Positions 46,800 through 60,860 are shown, counted from the first letter of the stretch. The stretch is 64,000 bases of DNA from Conus ventricosus (GCA_018398815.1 CM031615.1:53787756-53851755); one strand, 5' to 3'. A program made the numbers and translations. Notes: generated by a model from the letters alone, not told the origin.

Positions 46800-47580
46800 T
46801 TTGGGTGTTTGGGTGGTGGAGGCATTAAAGAAACATAGCAAGGAACTCTGTTTCTTCTTGCTGCTTGCATTGTCTGCACTGTCTTTGCCATCCACCTTCT
46901 TGCTTACTTGAATTTCAACCCTATCTTTGTCTGCTGTTTCCTTGCTTTCTCCTGTCTGGCTTTCACACTCAGGACTCTACAATTTTTATTTCATTCTCAT
47001 CCACCTTCTTGCTGACAACTTGACTTTGATTAGTTTGAACCCTATCTTTTTCCTTGCTGCCTCCCGCCTGGCTTGCACTCTCCACATTTTCTATATCACC
47101 CTCTTTTTTCCCCACAGGATTGCTATGTTCTATCCTGGCACGTTTTACTGCTGCTAAAGTGTCTTCAGTGACCTTTCTTGTAGTTCCACTCAGCGCCTTG
47201 ACGTTTGACACGTGCTTCGCTGAACGAATGTGATCAAGAGCTTTCTTCCCGCGACCACCGTAACACTTCCCTTAAGCACAGTTTGCACCAAGCTAACCTG
47301 GTGCAATAACTTTGCGAAGAAAGTCTCCAATGACTTCTTCGTCAACTTTCTGAAGCGTCCACTCCCATTTCCACTTGTTTTTAATTGCAGATTCGTCAAA
47401 AGATCGACCCGCATAAAACAATGACTGCGCGCTCCGCCTTTTTTGTTTTATTCGAAATCCGACCGGAAACTTTTTCCAAGAATAATCAGGGCCAAAAAAC
47501 TTGCGCGCAGTTGCTATGAACGCTTGCAAGCCGATCACGGATACCTGGCTCCTGTCGGTTTTTTTTTTTTTTTTTTTTTT
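46800..47580 (-). pseudogene. Zinc-finger (hAT/BED-like) transposon protein, N-terminal fragment
   Basis: The minus strand reads KNKWKWEWTLQKVDEEV, FLRKVIAPG, then in the next frame AWCKLC, and after a further shift YGGRGKKALDHIRSAKH, followed by a charged region (KKEGDIENVE, KKVDENEIKIVES). C-x2-C ... Y-G-x-R-G-K-K-A-L-x-x-H-x5-H is a BED-like finger. Related fingers appear at 58560-58700 and 62640-62950. A T run and ACGCGGAATTCCGCCC sit just upstream (47560-47620), probably an element end. Two frame breaks; no catalytic domain. Confidence 0.55.
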
Positions 47581-47635
47581 TTTTTGAACAAACCAAAAAC
47601 GCGGAATTCCGCCCAACGCGGAACGTTTTAAGCCC

Positions 47636-48830
47636 TTGTAGTCTGATTTACCTCTGTTCAGGACAGTTATGTCCCTTAAATATCTTAATGGAGTGTCCTC
47701 GCGTGCCTGTACCCATCGTCAACACAGCGCAGGCCTCCAAGGGGGTACAGGACTGCTCTAAAGGCAGGTGAAGACAGTGCTTCTCTGGGTCCCCCCAGCA
47801 CCTTCGGTGTTTCTTTTCTTCTTTGCTTAACTAGGCTGACCCTGGAGAAAGGTCCAGTGACGGTGAGGGAAAGACCCACTGACCACAGGGAAAGTCCTGT
47901 TGACAGGGGGAAAGACTACAACTTTGGATTCTCTCTTGGGGGCACATAAGACCGAATGGCGAAAGCTTGGCTGTGTCTGGAGTGGCACTGTCTTTATCTG
48001 TCCGGGGCAGGGGTGGTGGTCTGGGGGGTGTGCTCGGCAGCTGAGGGTGGTGTTTTCACCGGTGGCTCTGCAGTCATGAAATACGGGCTGGTAAAACCCC
48101 TGGGGATGCACTTAAGGCTGTTATGAGCTGCATCCTGTAGCCCTGTTTAAAACCCTCTGTTCAGGAGCATTATGTCCCTTGATATCTTAATGGAGTGCCC
48201 CTGCGCGTGCCTGTACCCACGTCAACACAGCGCAGGCCTCCAAGGGTGGGTACAGGACTCCCTCAAAGGCAGGTGAAGACAGTGCTTCTCGGGGTCCCCC
48301 CAGCACCTTCGGTGTTTCTTTCTTCTTTGCCTTTAACTAGGCTGACCCTGAGAAAGGTCCAGTGACGGCGAGGAAAGACCCACTGACCACAGGGAAATTT
48401 CCTGTTGACAGGGGGAAAGACTACAACTTTGGATTCTCTCTTGAGGCACATAAGACCGTATGGCGAAAGCTTGGCTGTGTCTGGAGTGGCACTGTCTTCA
48501 TCTGTCCGTGGGCAGGGGGGGTTTGGGTCTGTGGGGTGCTCGGCAGCTGGAGGGGTGTTTTTCGCTGGGGGGGGGCCTGCAGTCATGAAATACGGGCTGG
48601 TAAAAACCCATGGGGATGCTACTTTAAGGCTGTTATGAGCTGCATCCTGTAGTCTGATTTACCTCTGTTCAGGAGCAGTTATGTCCCTTGATACTTAAGG
48701 AGTTCCGCGCGTGCCTGTACCCATCGTCAACACAGCGCAGGCCTCCAAGGGTGGTACAGACTGCTCTAAAGGCAGTGAAGACAGTGCTTCTCTGGTCCTC
48801 CCCAGCACCTTCGGTGTTCTTTTTCTTCTT
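47636..48830. repeat. ~500-bp tandem repeat, two full copies and one partial
   Basis: Copies start at about 47638, 48137 and 48649 with GTCTGATTTACCTCTGTTCAG-like sequence. They share CAACACAGCGCAGGCCTCC, CCCCAGCACCTTCGGTGTTTC and GGCTGTGTCTGGAGTGG. A corrupted relative is at 39940-40190. No protein recognised. Confidence 0.85.
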
Positions 48831-48959
48831 TTTCCTTCATCTCGACCCGGCCCGTTTTGGGTTGTGTAAAGGAGTCGAGAAATCGACAGAAAACTCGAAC
48901 TACCCGTACACGCCACCAACACGAGAATGCTGAGTAATGTTAAATATCAATCGTGATCA

Positions 48960-49640
48960 GCGTGTAGTATTACAAACTTGACTAGGACCAAAATTCTAGC
49001 ACTAAAGTGGATATTGTGTACTAGTACGAAGATATTGAGCACTAAACCGTCTAAGGCAACCCAGTACGAAGTACGGGGCCGGGCCAGAAGACAAATGGTG
49101 GGAAACACACCGGGGAGGGAGAAAATGGGGGGCCGACGACAGCGAGTGTACGATCGTGGAAAATAAACAAAGGGGGGTGCAGAGAAATACCGAGCAAGTA
49201 TGTCGAGGGGATAGTTGCGTTAAGCTGGGGCACAAAGCACGGGGACAGTGCCAGAATGGCACTGACCACAACTCGCGAAAATGCACAAAATCACAGAGTA
49301 CCGACGATCGTGAAAGGAGAGAAATTAAATTTAATCCAATCCCACCAGGAGACTCTCGATCAACATTGTAATAATGATACATGGGGTAGTAATAAATGTG
49401 CACACGTTGGTAGATCAAGAGATCGTCGAGACACCCGATCTACCAGTAGTAATGATAAATGGGGGTAGTAATAAATGTGCACACGTTGGTAGACAAGAGA
49501 TCGTAGAGACACTGATCTACCAGGAGTAATGATAAATGGGGAACAGATAAATGTTACTAATGGGGTACTAATAAGTGTGCACACGTTGGTAGATCAAGAG
49601 ATCGTAAGACACTCTCTCTACCTGTAATAATGATAAATAA
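48960..49640 (-). mobile_element. Dispersed repeat with internal ~65-bp tandem motif, inverted copy at right edge of window
   Basis: The segment TATTGTGTACTAGTACGAAG through the repeats of GTTGGTAGATCAAGAGATCGT matches 63386-64000 in reverse complement. The motif GTGCACACGTTGGTAGATC recurs at about 49400, 49470, 49575 and 49855, and at 60800-60855. No coding sequence. It may be the interior of the DIRS-like family whose end is at 50930-51070. Confidence 0.7.
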
Positions 49641-51070
49641 GGAACAGGAAAATACGCCCGGGAAGCGGCGTACCACCACACAAGTTGCATGCGGTCAGGC
49701 AATATGCGGACACGCCAACCGTCGTGGCACAATCCAACATGGCGGATCGATTGACCGGGAAGGGATCGATCGCCGAGAGTGACGCGCACTGGCGCGCGAT
49801 AGTAAAATACCCCTGGTGTACCTGTAATAATGCTAAGGAGGTACTAATCAATGTGCACCAGTTGGTAGATCAAGAGATCGTAAAGACCATCAATCTTCCT
49901 GTGATAAATTAGGTACTAAACACATATGCACCATAGGCAGATCAAGAGATCGTAAGTCACTCGATCTACCTGTAGTAAGGATACATAGAGTGCCATATAG
50001 GGTACAAATAGATGCCTTGGGAAATCCCCGTACCGCAAGCATGTGCGATCGAAAATGGGCACCATGCGGTGAGGCAATATGGAGGAGAAGCCGATCGTAG
50101 TGGAAAAATCCAAGATGGCGGGTCGATTGACCGGTGAGGGTTAGGTCATCGAAAGAGAAGAAATGGGCGCAAGAGTAAAATCGACTGACGCACTGAAGGT
50201 AAACGAGGGGCCGAAAGGAGACTCCGCAGAGGGAATGTTAGGATAACAAATGTTTGTTATTGGCTTAAATGATTGACGGGAGATAGAAAGGCGAACTCTT
50301 CTTCTTCTTCCTCTTCTTTCTTAAAACACGTCCGCCATCCTAATTTGATGGTAGCAATGTGGGTACAAACCCGATCGACCGTACTAGACGAGCGATCGAA
50401 GAAGACGATCAGGAGTAGTGATGCAAGGAAAAGAAGGAGATAATAATAGAGGAGGAAAACCTCCACAGCAGTGAAGCGGTACGAAGACCGAGGACGACCA
50501 CGCAGGGGTCGGCCGAAATGGCGAGAATAAAGATGGAGGCTCGAGCGACCGACGAAGATCGATCGTCGATGTGAATGACTGAGATGGCTATAGGGAATAA
50601 ACAACGCGCCGAAATCGATGGAAATCGGTGGAAATGGGGAAGAAAATAACGAGAGAGTGGATGAGCGTTACTACAAGGGTGACGCGTTCCCAAACCCGCG
50701 AGTAAGGGACGAATGGAGAACAATGGGGTGAAGAGAAGTCGTGAGCCGTCACCCCTAAAGCGTGAATAAAATGAAATAAAATGCCATCCATAAGCCTCAC
50801 GCGGCAATGGTACCCATGGTCGAACGAAGCCACAACAGAGCAAGTAAAGAGGGCAAGCACACAAGCAATCTCTACAAAAAAAACAGAAGTATAGGCGAGA
50901 CAGAGCAAAACCTGTCCTTGTTAGGCAGAGGCCTCGTTGAATGAGGAACAGGAAGTTTACACCGGTTTCTTGCCTGGCGGAAGTAGTGTGGACGTCACGT
51001 GATGGTCTTATTACTGCATTAGCCACAAAAAATCTCGGCTGCAGAGCTAATACTGCCGTGGAATCTAAGG
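49641..51070 (-). mobile_element. DIRS-like family, non-coding end segment
   Basis: In reverse complement, 51065-50930 matches 36200-36350 and 57480-57615 (CCGAGATTTTTTGTGGCTAA, CATCACGTGACGTCCACAC, GAAACCGGTGTAAACTTCC). The similarity to the 57.4-kb copy continues through AACAAGGACAGG and GCTTACGTTCGACCATG-like sequence to about 50810. The remaining part, down to 49641, has no protein I recognise. Confidence 0.55.
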
Positions 51071-52478
51071 TGACATGTCAACGTAATAGACGCCAAACTG
51101 AGAGGGAGGTCTACTGCCCAGCATCGCACAGCTTTATTTTTCTGCCCATTCGAGCACTATATAGGGCTGAACAAAGCAAGCCTTGACACATTTCTGACCC
51201 AACATTTTTGTTGTTGTCCAAACGAGGAATGTATCAAACTTGGGTACAGTTAAACTAGGGAAAATAAGTTCCCAAAGTGTGACGCTCTTCTCACAATCGT
51301 GAGTGTGGTTGTCATGGTTGAATAGCACTGACTCGTGTACAGCTTTCATGCCAAACTAGCATTAAATGAAAAAATCCATAGCGATTGGCTATTGAAAAGA
51401 ATTGCCGGGTGAATCGCAATCAGTACATCTAAGAGCACAGATAAAGCATTTTCAAGCAACCACAATTACAAACTAAAGCCCCATTTAGAAGAACTGCCCT
51501 TACAATGCCGAACACTTGTGAGACGGCTGTACAAGATGACATCCGTGGTTCGGTCAGCAGTTAGTGGCTGGGGGACACGTGATGCTATAAACAGCACCAC
51601 TTTCTCGGCCTGCAGCTACTACGGCGTGGATGCTTGCAGCTGTGAGAGTGTAAACTCCCCACTCTCAGAAAAGGGATGGTTTCTGAACAGCCGTGACAGG
51701 CTATAAACAGGAGTTGTGCGGAATGCCACCAGAGTCAAAGCCCTCTATGGGGCATTTTTGGCAAATCAAGTTCATCTACCACTTCATTACCTTGAATACC
51801 AACATGACAGGGACCCAGCAGGAACTATGTTGTATCCATCAGATTTCCAAGAAGTGCACAGTTCAAACTATTTCAGCAGCTGAGGGTGCTTGATGTCAGA
51901 AAGGGAGTTCAAGAGAATAAGACTGTGTGCTGATGCAGAGACCACTTGAAGAGCCAGGACCAAGCCTGTCCGGTCAGCAGCCCTGATGGAGCTGTCAGTG
52001 GGAATGTGTTCAGAACATCTCTGAGAACATATTGCCCAAAACACAGCAGATGCAACCCCCTCTTCAGATTTCAGCCACCAGTAAATATTCTTTGGATGGA
52101 TGGAAATGTAGGACAAAGTTCAGTGAAAAGTATCTTATATGCAACTCCACATAAATATTTCCTGCAAATATAACGCAAAGTGCCCATAAGCATGGAAAAT
52201 CCTTGTGCACACATCAATCACATACTCACTGTGCTTGTTTATTATTTACCATTACACACCAGCTTTCAGGGTTGCTTTTCTGTCTAGACCGCCTCCTTTA
52301 ACATACTGTCAATGAGCAAATTAAACAATCTTTGCTCATTTGATGAAATCCTAACTTGCACAAAAATTGTGATCTAATGATGATTGTACCTTATGACCCA
52401 ATATTCACGCAGAAAAGAGGCACAATGACAAACCAGCAGATCAAAGCACAAGGCCGATCAAAGCAGAGATGGACTTAC
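51071..52478. other. DLD intron, no gene seen
   Basis: Unique sequence without a supported reading frame or repeat. Confidence 0.5.
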
Positions 52479-52540
52479 CTTCATCTTCAGCTTTGTGGGC
52501 AAGCATTGGACCCTGAATCACGTCACCAATGGCATAGATA
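52479..52540 (-). CDS. DLD: Dihydrolipoamide dehydrogenase, small exon with FAD-binding motif
   Basis: The acceptor GTGATTACAG and donor GTAAGT are both canonical. It completes the split codon AG|T and reads [20 protein letters not shown] then E. YAIGDV is the conserved second FAD-contacting motif of pyridine nucleotide-disulphide oxidoreductases, and MLAHKAxxEG follows in all E3 enzymes. It is 62 bp and ends in phase 1, matching the next exon at 35155 across a 17.3-kb intron. Confidence 0.95.
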
Positions 52541-52894
52541 CTGTAATCACACAACAAATCAGAAAAACATGTTACACGTAATCTCCATAATAAATACTGA
52601 CGAAACACAATACATAAGAAATAGTATAGATAACCTCCATAATAAATACTGTCAGAACATGATGTTTGTGCGTTTGTTTCAACTGGACATTTCTTCTCTT
52701 AATTTTGGAACAAATTTTTGCGTAAGTCTGCGCATGTCTGTAAATTGTGCATATGTACATATCTATGTTCATGCCAGTGTTAGTTTGTTTATGTCCATGT
52801 GTCTTTATGTCCCAGCAGAAACATGCGCACACCTTTCTCACTGGCATTACAAATGCAGCCTTCCTCCCCACACCTCACTATCCAAAGACAGCCC

Positions 52895-54388
52895 CTCCCC
52901 TTCCCCTAATCCCCTCTCTGGCTTACTGCTAACACATCCCACACCCTAATCCCCTCTCTGGCTCACTGCTAATACATCCCACACCCTAATCCTCTCTCTG
53001 GCTCACTGCTAACACATCCCACACCTCAATCCTCTCTCTGGCTCACTGCTAACACATCCCACACCTCAATCCTCTCTCTGGCTCACTGCTAATACATCCC
53101 ACACCTCAATCCTCTCTCTGGCTCACTGCTAATACATCCCACACCTCAATCCTCTCTGGCTCACTGCTAATACATCCCACACCCCAAATCCTCTCTCTGG
53201 CTCACTGCTAACACATCCCACACCCTAATCCTCTCTCTGGCTCACTGCTAACACATCCCACACCCTAATCCTCTCTCTGGCTCACTGCTAATACATCCCA
53301 CACCCTAATCCTCTCTCTGGCTCACTGCTAACACACCCCACACCCTAATCCTCTCTCTGGCTCACTGCTAATACATCCCACACCCTAATCCTCTCTCTGG
53401 CTCACTGCTAACACATCCCACACCTCAATCCTCTCTCTGGCTCACTGCTAATACATCCCACACCTCAATCCTCTCTCTGGCTCACTGCTAATACATCCCA
53501 CACCCCAAATCCTCTCTCTGGCTCACTGCCAACACATCCCACACCCTAATCCTCTCTCTGGCTCACTGCTAACACATCCCACACCCTAATCCTCTCTCTG
53601 GCTCACTGCTAACACATCCCACACCCTAATCCTCTCTCTGGCTCACTGCTAACACATCCCACACCCTAATCCTCTCTCTGGCTCACTGCTAACACATCCC
53701 ACACCCTAATCCTCTCTCTGGCTCACTGCTAACACACCCCACACCCTAATCCTCTCTCTGGCTCACTGCTAACACATCCCACACCCTAATCCTCTCTCTG
53801 GCTCACTGCTAACACATCCCACACCCTAATCCCCTCTCTGGCTCACTGCTAACACATCTTACATCCTAATCCTCTCTCTGGCTCACTGCTAACACATCCC
53901 ACACCCTAATCCTCTCTCTGGCTCACTGCTAACACATCCCACACCCTAATCCTCTCTCTGGCTCACTGCTAACACATCCCACACCTCAATCCTCTCTCTG
54001 GCTCACTGCTAACACATCCCATACCCTAATCCTCTCTCTGGCTCACTGCTAACACATCCCACACCCTAATCCTCTCTCTGGCTCACTGCTAACACACCCC
54101 ACACCCTAATCCTCTCTCTGGCTCACTGCTAACACATCCCACACCCTAATCCCTCTCTCTGGCTCACTGCTAACACATCCCACACCCTAATCCCCTCTCT
54201 GGCTCACTGCTAACACATCCCACATCCTAATCCTCTCTCTGGCTCACTGCTAACACATCCCACACCCTAATCCTCTCTCTTGCTCACTGCTAACACATCC
54301 CACACCCTAATCCCCTCTCTGGCTCACTGCTAACACATCACACACCCTAATCCTCTCTCTGGTTCACTGCTAACACATCCCACAAACA
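52895..54388. repeat. 40-bp minisatellite (~37 copies) in DLD intron
   Basis: The unit is CTCTCTCTGGCTCACTGCTA then ACACATCCCACACCCTAATC. It is highly homogeneous, with CTCAATC, ACACC or single-base variants. It ends 62 bp before the donor of the exon at 54451. Confidence 0.96.
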
Positions 54389-54450
54389 GCCTGCATTCTT
54401 TTGCCCTCCACCCCTTCCCCCTTGGGCCATGGAAGTCCCAGCACCCTGAC

Positions 54451-54587
54451 CTCGGCACAGCAGTCTGGAAGCGGGAGTTGACCTGCACCCGACCCCTGTT
54501 GTCCAGCTGCAGACCCACATTATCCAGCCCAAGATTCTCCGTGTAGGGACGTCGACCGATACACACCAGCAGCACATCACAGTCCAG
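54451..54587 (-). CDS. DLD: Dihydrolipoamide dehydrogenase exon (NAD-binding domain end)
   Basis: The acceptor is CCTGTTCTAG and the donor is GTCAGG. It reads [20 protein letters not shown], then [25 protein letters not shown] and a split codon. VLLVxIGRRP is the signature closing the NAD-binding domain, and D-x-R-G-R-V-x-V-x-x-x-F-Q-T leads to the FAD motif in the next exon. 137 bp, phase 0 to phase 2. Confidence 0.95.
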
Positions 54588-57097
<2,510 letters not shown>

Positions 57098-57319
57098 CTC
57101 TTCCTTTTTGCTGTCCTTGACGCTCTCGGTGTGCACCTTGATTTTGCTTCCCTCCTGGCTGGCTGAAACCACCTTGGTGTCCAGCTTAAACTTTATTCCC
57201 TGCTTGGTCAGGCTGCGGCGGAATTGTTTTTCTACCTCCATGTCAATGCCCAAACCGCCCACATGACCCAGGAACTCTACGCACGTCACCTGTGACCCCA
57301 GACGTTGCCACACAGAACC
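57098..57319 (-). CDS. DLD: Dihydrolipoamide dehydrogenase exon (NAD-binding domain); most 5' exon in window
   Basis: The acceptor is TTTTCTCCAG and the donor is GTGGGG. It is 222 bp, phase 0 to 0, and reads [40 protein letters not shown] and [13 protein letters not shown]. ELGSVWxRLGxxVTxVEFxxxxxGxxxDxE is the NAD-binding fold's second half in mitochondrial lipoamide dehydrogenases. The enzyme is the FAD-dependent E3 subunit that reoxidises lipoyl groups in the pyruvate, 2-oxoglutarate and branched-chain complexes and in glycine cleavage, passing electrons to NAD. The N-terminal ~200 residues (mitochondrial targeting, FAD fold, redox-active CxxxxC) were not found up to 64000 and should lie to the right. 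Confidence 0.95.
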
Positions 57320-57439
57320 CTGGAGAAAAAACACAGACAGTTGATTTTTTTTTCAATAGGAAAAAAAAAGGGAGGAGGGGGATACCCTTCAAACATACTG
57401 GATGAAGTAGCCAATTTCAGCTAGATGTAAAGCTCAAAT

Positions 57440-57740
57440 CTGACATTTGGCGTCATATACTTTACCATGTCAGACCATAGCATTCCACGGCAGTTAGTTA
57501 GCTCTGCAGGCCGAGATTTTTTGTGGCTAATGCAGTAATAAGACCATCACGTGACGTCCACACTACTTCCGCCAGGGAAGAAACCGGTGTAAACTTCCTG
57601 TTCCTCATTTTCAACCTCGGCCTCCTGCCTAACAAGGACAGGATTTTGCTCTGTCTCGCCTATACTTCTGTTTTTTGTAGAGATTGCTTGTGTGCTTGCC
57701 TTCTTTACTTGCTCTGTTGTGGCTTACGTTCGACCATGTA
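57440..57740 (+). mobile_element. DIRS-like family terminal segment
   Basis: GGCGTCATATACTTTACCAT through CGGCAGTTAGTTAGCTCTG and GAAACCGGTGTAAACTTCC matches 36447-36489 plus 36200-36350 almost exactly, and 50810-51065 in reverse. It is non-coding here. It lies just upstream (on the gene strand) of the DLD exon at 57319. Confidence 0.7.
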
Positions 57741-57837
57741 CACCACACACAACCCCCCGGGCCCCCCACCCACCCCCACTTCCCCCTTACAACTAATCTT
57801 ACAACTAATCATACTCACCCCCTCCTTGACAAGTTTG

Positions 57838-57846
57838 TGTGTGTGT

Positions 57847-57877
<31 letters not shown>

Positions 57878-57885
57878 GGGGTGCT
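57838..57885. repeat. (GT)n followed by G tract
   Basis: TG repeat then about 22 G. The region to 58100 stays G-rich. Confidence 0.9.
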
Positions 57886-58339
57886 TGTGTGTGTGGGGGG
57901 TGGGGGAGGGTGTTTGTGTGTGTGTGTGAGGTGGGTAGGGGACGGGGGTGGGGGGAGGGGCGAAGTGTGTGGGGTATGTGTGTTGTGGGGTGAGGGTTGG
58001 GGGAGGAGGAGTAGAGGAAGTATATAGGTAGTGGGGGAAGAGGGCTGGTGGAAAAGGATTTCATATCATAGGGGGGCTGTTAGCAGACACCTAACACGTG
58101 TAGCAAACGTTTGCATTATACCAGGGAAAAGTGTTACACAATACTGTTATGACATCAGTTTATTTTGATGTCATTTGTTCTTTTATATTCTTTTTGTCAC
58201 TTTGACGTTTTTCTCTTGCCTTAAAGACTCTACGAGTGGAAGTACTCAATTCCTCATCTCTCCAGTGGGTTCGAAGTTTTTTTTTTCCTCCGTTGTTTTG
58301 TTATCCTGTTTTTCCCTTGTGTTTACTGTTTAGTGTTTC

Positions 58340-58375
58340 CTGATAAAGGGTCTAAGACCCGAAAGCTTGAGTGTT
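58340..58375 (+). ncRNA. Degenerate hammerhead-like motif
   Basis: CTGATAA (58340-58346), a perfect hairpin GGGTC-TAA-GACCC, then GAAAGC. This is the hammerhead core except that CTGATGA has become CTGATAA, which should abolish cleavage. Probably a Penelope-like element relic. No reverse transcriptase is attached. Confidence 0.4.
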
Positions 58376-58559
58376 TATCATCTTTTTTGTAAAAAAAAAA
58401 GGCTTCAAAGTACTCACTTTTCATATTAAGTATTTAAATCAGAGTTTGAATCAAACTATCATGGAAATGGAACTTGTAGAAAAATCAGAGTAGGAGTCAA
58501 ACTATCATTGGAAATGAAACGTAGATTGTTGCATACCCAATGATCTGAAAACATGCTGT

Positions 58560-58700
58560 AATGGTGTGGGAAACACATTTTGTGTTGGTGACTGACGCTC
58601 GATGTGATCTCTGATTGCCACAAAGCCACGACTACCAAAATAGACACGTTTTTGGCAAGGCTCGCAAAACACTTCAAATTCTTCTTCTTCTTCTTCCAGT
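58560..58700 (-). pseudogene. BED-like zinc-finger fragment of a transposon
   Basis: The minus strand reads an acidic run (EEEEEEFEVF) then CEPCQKRVYFGSRGFVAIRD and HIERQSPTQN. C-x2-C-x4-Y-F-G-S-R-G-x5-R-D-H matches the fingers at 47.3 and 62.8 kb. Only this domain is visible, and the second His is not clear. Confidence 0.45.
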
Positions 58701-58734
58701 AATGTTCAGCGGTCATCAGGTTGACCATTATTAA

Positions 58735-59872
58735 AGGTCTACTTTAGAGATTTTCGATAATTTGTTAAAAACAGGTCTACATGTCATATAACTACGGTAT
58801 GGTATTCATTTTTCAAATAAAAATCGCCGGAAGAATTTAATAGATAAAAAACGACTTTTGCACACCTGTTCAAACCACGCGCGGTAGACCGAAAACCGTG
58901 ACGTCACTTGATGGACTGGCCGTCAGCAGCGACCTACACAACAAGCCAACGCCAAGTGAAATCAACACGAGTTGCGAACCCCTACAGCCTAAAAAGTCAC
59001 GAGGGGGTGGCAGATATTGTGCTGTAGGCGAGTGCAGCCGCTCAGCAGGAGACGGATATTCTTTGCACACATTTCCATCTGATCCAGATACTCGAAAGAA
59101 GTGGATTCGGTTCGTGCAACCATGCCGGGCAGCTAAAGTTCTTTCTACCACGTCAGTTCCAGCTGGACCGCGGAAACGAGCTATTCCGACAATTGCCGAG
59201 CGCGTTCGAGTGGATCAAAAACTTCGTCTGCATTGTGCGCGTATACTTTGAAGGCGGAGTGGTAAGCTCGTACAGATGAGTACGATAGTCGCACGTTTAT
59301 TCTGTTCTTATCTAAGGACAGATCACACTTGTTAAATTGAATGAATACGTTAAGGCTTGAGGAAGGAGAATCTCCGCTCGCCGTCCACGCGTGATCGCAT
59401 CAAGAAGTCAGTCGGTAGCCTCCTTCGAGACTTCGGTAAAGTCCGTACGCCTTCGGAATGCTGTGTTCGGGCGTCCAGCTGGAACTGAACTGACGTGGTA
59501 AAAAGAACTTAGCGTTCAAACTGATAAGGTACAGGCCTTGCAGAAACATCCCCAGAGTCACATTGGCTGTCGCAATCATAGTCACTGCTTTTACATGATA
59601 AATTAAATACCGAGCGAGATGAGCAAGAACCATCAGAATCGCTTTCTGTCGCCGTCGCTGACCATCATGTGACGTCACATCCAAGAGCAGTTAAGCCATG
59701 CCAAGATTTAGTTGATTACCTCCCGTTTTCTTGATTACAGGTGAAAATGCTCACTTTCGCGGATCGATTTCGTGTGATCGGGAGCGAATCGGATGTTTAT
59801 TTTACCAATTTATCAAACATTTCATATTTCTGCATAAGCTGACCAATTATCGAAAACCTCTAAAGTAGACCT
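58735..59872 (+). mobile_element. THAP-encoding DNA transposon with ~30-bp inverted repeats and TTAA target site (Kolobok-like)
   Basis: The left end AGGTCTACTTTAGAGATTTT and the right end (reverse complement) AGGTCTACTTTAGAGGTTTT match over about 28-30 bp with one clear mismatch. Both are flanked by TTAA (58731-58734 and 59873-59876). TTAA targets are used by piggyBac and Kolobok elements, and the THAP domain inside points to Kolobok. At 1138 bp it lacks room for a full transposase and is non-autonomous. Confidence 0.82.
58898..59251 (+). CDS. THAP zinc-finger protein fragment of the Kolobok-like element
   Basis: 117 residues, intact from ATG to stop. It reads GGGRYCAVGECSRSAGDGYS, LHTFPSDPDTRKKWIRFVQP, then C. 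C-x4-C, the hydrophobic-x-F-P-x-D motif and the downstream W are the first half of a THAP DNA-binding domain. The second Cys/His pair and the AVPTIF motif are replaced or lost, although AIPTI is visible near the end. It is the N-terminal DNA-binding part of a transposase without the catalytic part. Whether it is expressed as a small DNA-binding protein is unknown. Confidence 0.65.
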   Translation: MTSLDGLAVSSDLHNKPTPSEINTSCEPLQPKKSRGGGRYCAVGECSRSAGDGYSLHTFPSDPDTRKKWIRFVQPCRAAKVLSTTSVPAGPRKRAIPTIAERVRVDQKLRLHCARIL

Positions 59873-60021
59873 TTAACATACTAGTGGCGAAGCGCGAGTG
59901 TGTGCAGGAAATCTTGAGACAGGGGAGTAGGTGGGGGCAGGGTTGAGCTGGGAGGGAATGGATGGGGGGCAGGGAGGGGGAGGGGGCAGGGGGGAGGAGA
60001 GGGGGCGGGGAGAGGCGGGTT

Positions 60022-60470
60022 CTACTGTGCCTGGAGGGCCCTCAATGCCCTCGAGCAGAAGGCATTATGGGAGGGGGCCTCGACAACATCAGCTGGGAGG
60101 GAGTTCCAGTCGACAACGGTCCTTGGGAAAAAGGAGAACTTCCTGTAGTCAGTGCGGCACTGGAATCGTCGTAGTTGGTAATTGTGGTTGCTGCGACGAC
60201 CACTTCGAGGCTGTTGCTTGAGGTCGGTGCAGGAGACGCAAGCTTGATCGTTGATGATCTTGTGGAGCATTGCAAGTCTGGCGCAGCGACGTCGTTGTTG
60301 AAGCGAGGGCCACTCGAGTAGCGTCATCATGTCCGAGACACTGGAAGTGTTGTGGTAGCGGTTGGTGACAAATCTGGCCATCTGGAAGTGTTGTGGTAGC
60401 GGTTGGTGACAAATCTGGCCGTCTTTGTCATGTTTTCTTATTACATCCGCGACTCTGCGGTCACCACACG
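60022..60470 (-). pseudogene. LINE (CR1/L2-type) reverse transcriptase C-terminal fragment
   Basis: The minus strand reads ARFVTNRYHNTSSVSDMMTL, LEWPSLQQRRRCARLAMLHK, then SFFPRTVVDWNSLPADVV. RT-x5-SFFPRT-x2-xWN-x-LP is the familiar end of CR1/L2-like LINE ORF2 proteins. Only the C-terminal ~120 residues are present. A 38-bp direct duplication (CTGGAAGTGTTGTGGTAGCG) sits at 60340-60418. Confidence 0.75.
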
Positions 60471-60784
60471 TCCTTCTGCTGCCACTCGGTCTTCTAGTGG
60501 TTCACATACTTATTTCTTTTTTTATTCCGTTTTGTTTGCACTCACTGGCGGCAAACTCTCGCTGTGAATCGACGCCATGATGAGAAATGATACTGGAAGG
60601 AAGCAGAATGAGAACTACGCCGTTTGAGAACATTACCGACAGAGAAGAAATTCGCTGTGCAGACAAGTTGAGATCGTTTCTGAGCTTCACTCTTCGAATA
60701 ATTTTTCGGCGGAGACTTTTTCTTTCGGCGGAGATGCGAAAAAATAACGGCGGAGACGGCGGAAAAGTTTTCATCCCTGATTAT
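60471..60784. other. Likely end of another hAT-like element, no gene called
   Basis: GGCGGAGA repeats near 60708-60760 and the terminus CATCCCTG at about 60772-60779 resemble the right ends at 61735 and 63385. A left end was not found. Confidence 0.3.
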
Positions 60785-60860
60785 GTATCATTATTACAGG
60801 TAGAGAGAGTGTCTTACGATCTCTTGATCTACCAACGTGTGCACACTTATTCAGAGATGG
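60785..60860. repeat. Fragment of the dispersed repeat seen at 49.6 kb
   Basis: TGTATCATTATTACAGGTAG to CAACGTGTGCACACTTATT is the reverse complement of 49573-49640. Confidence 0.8.
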
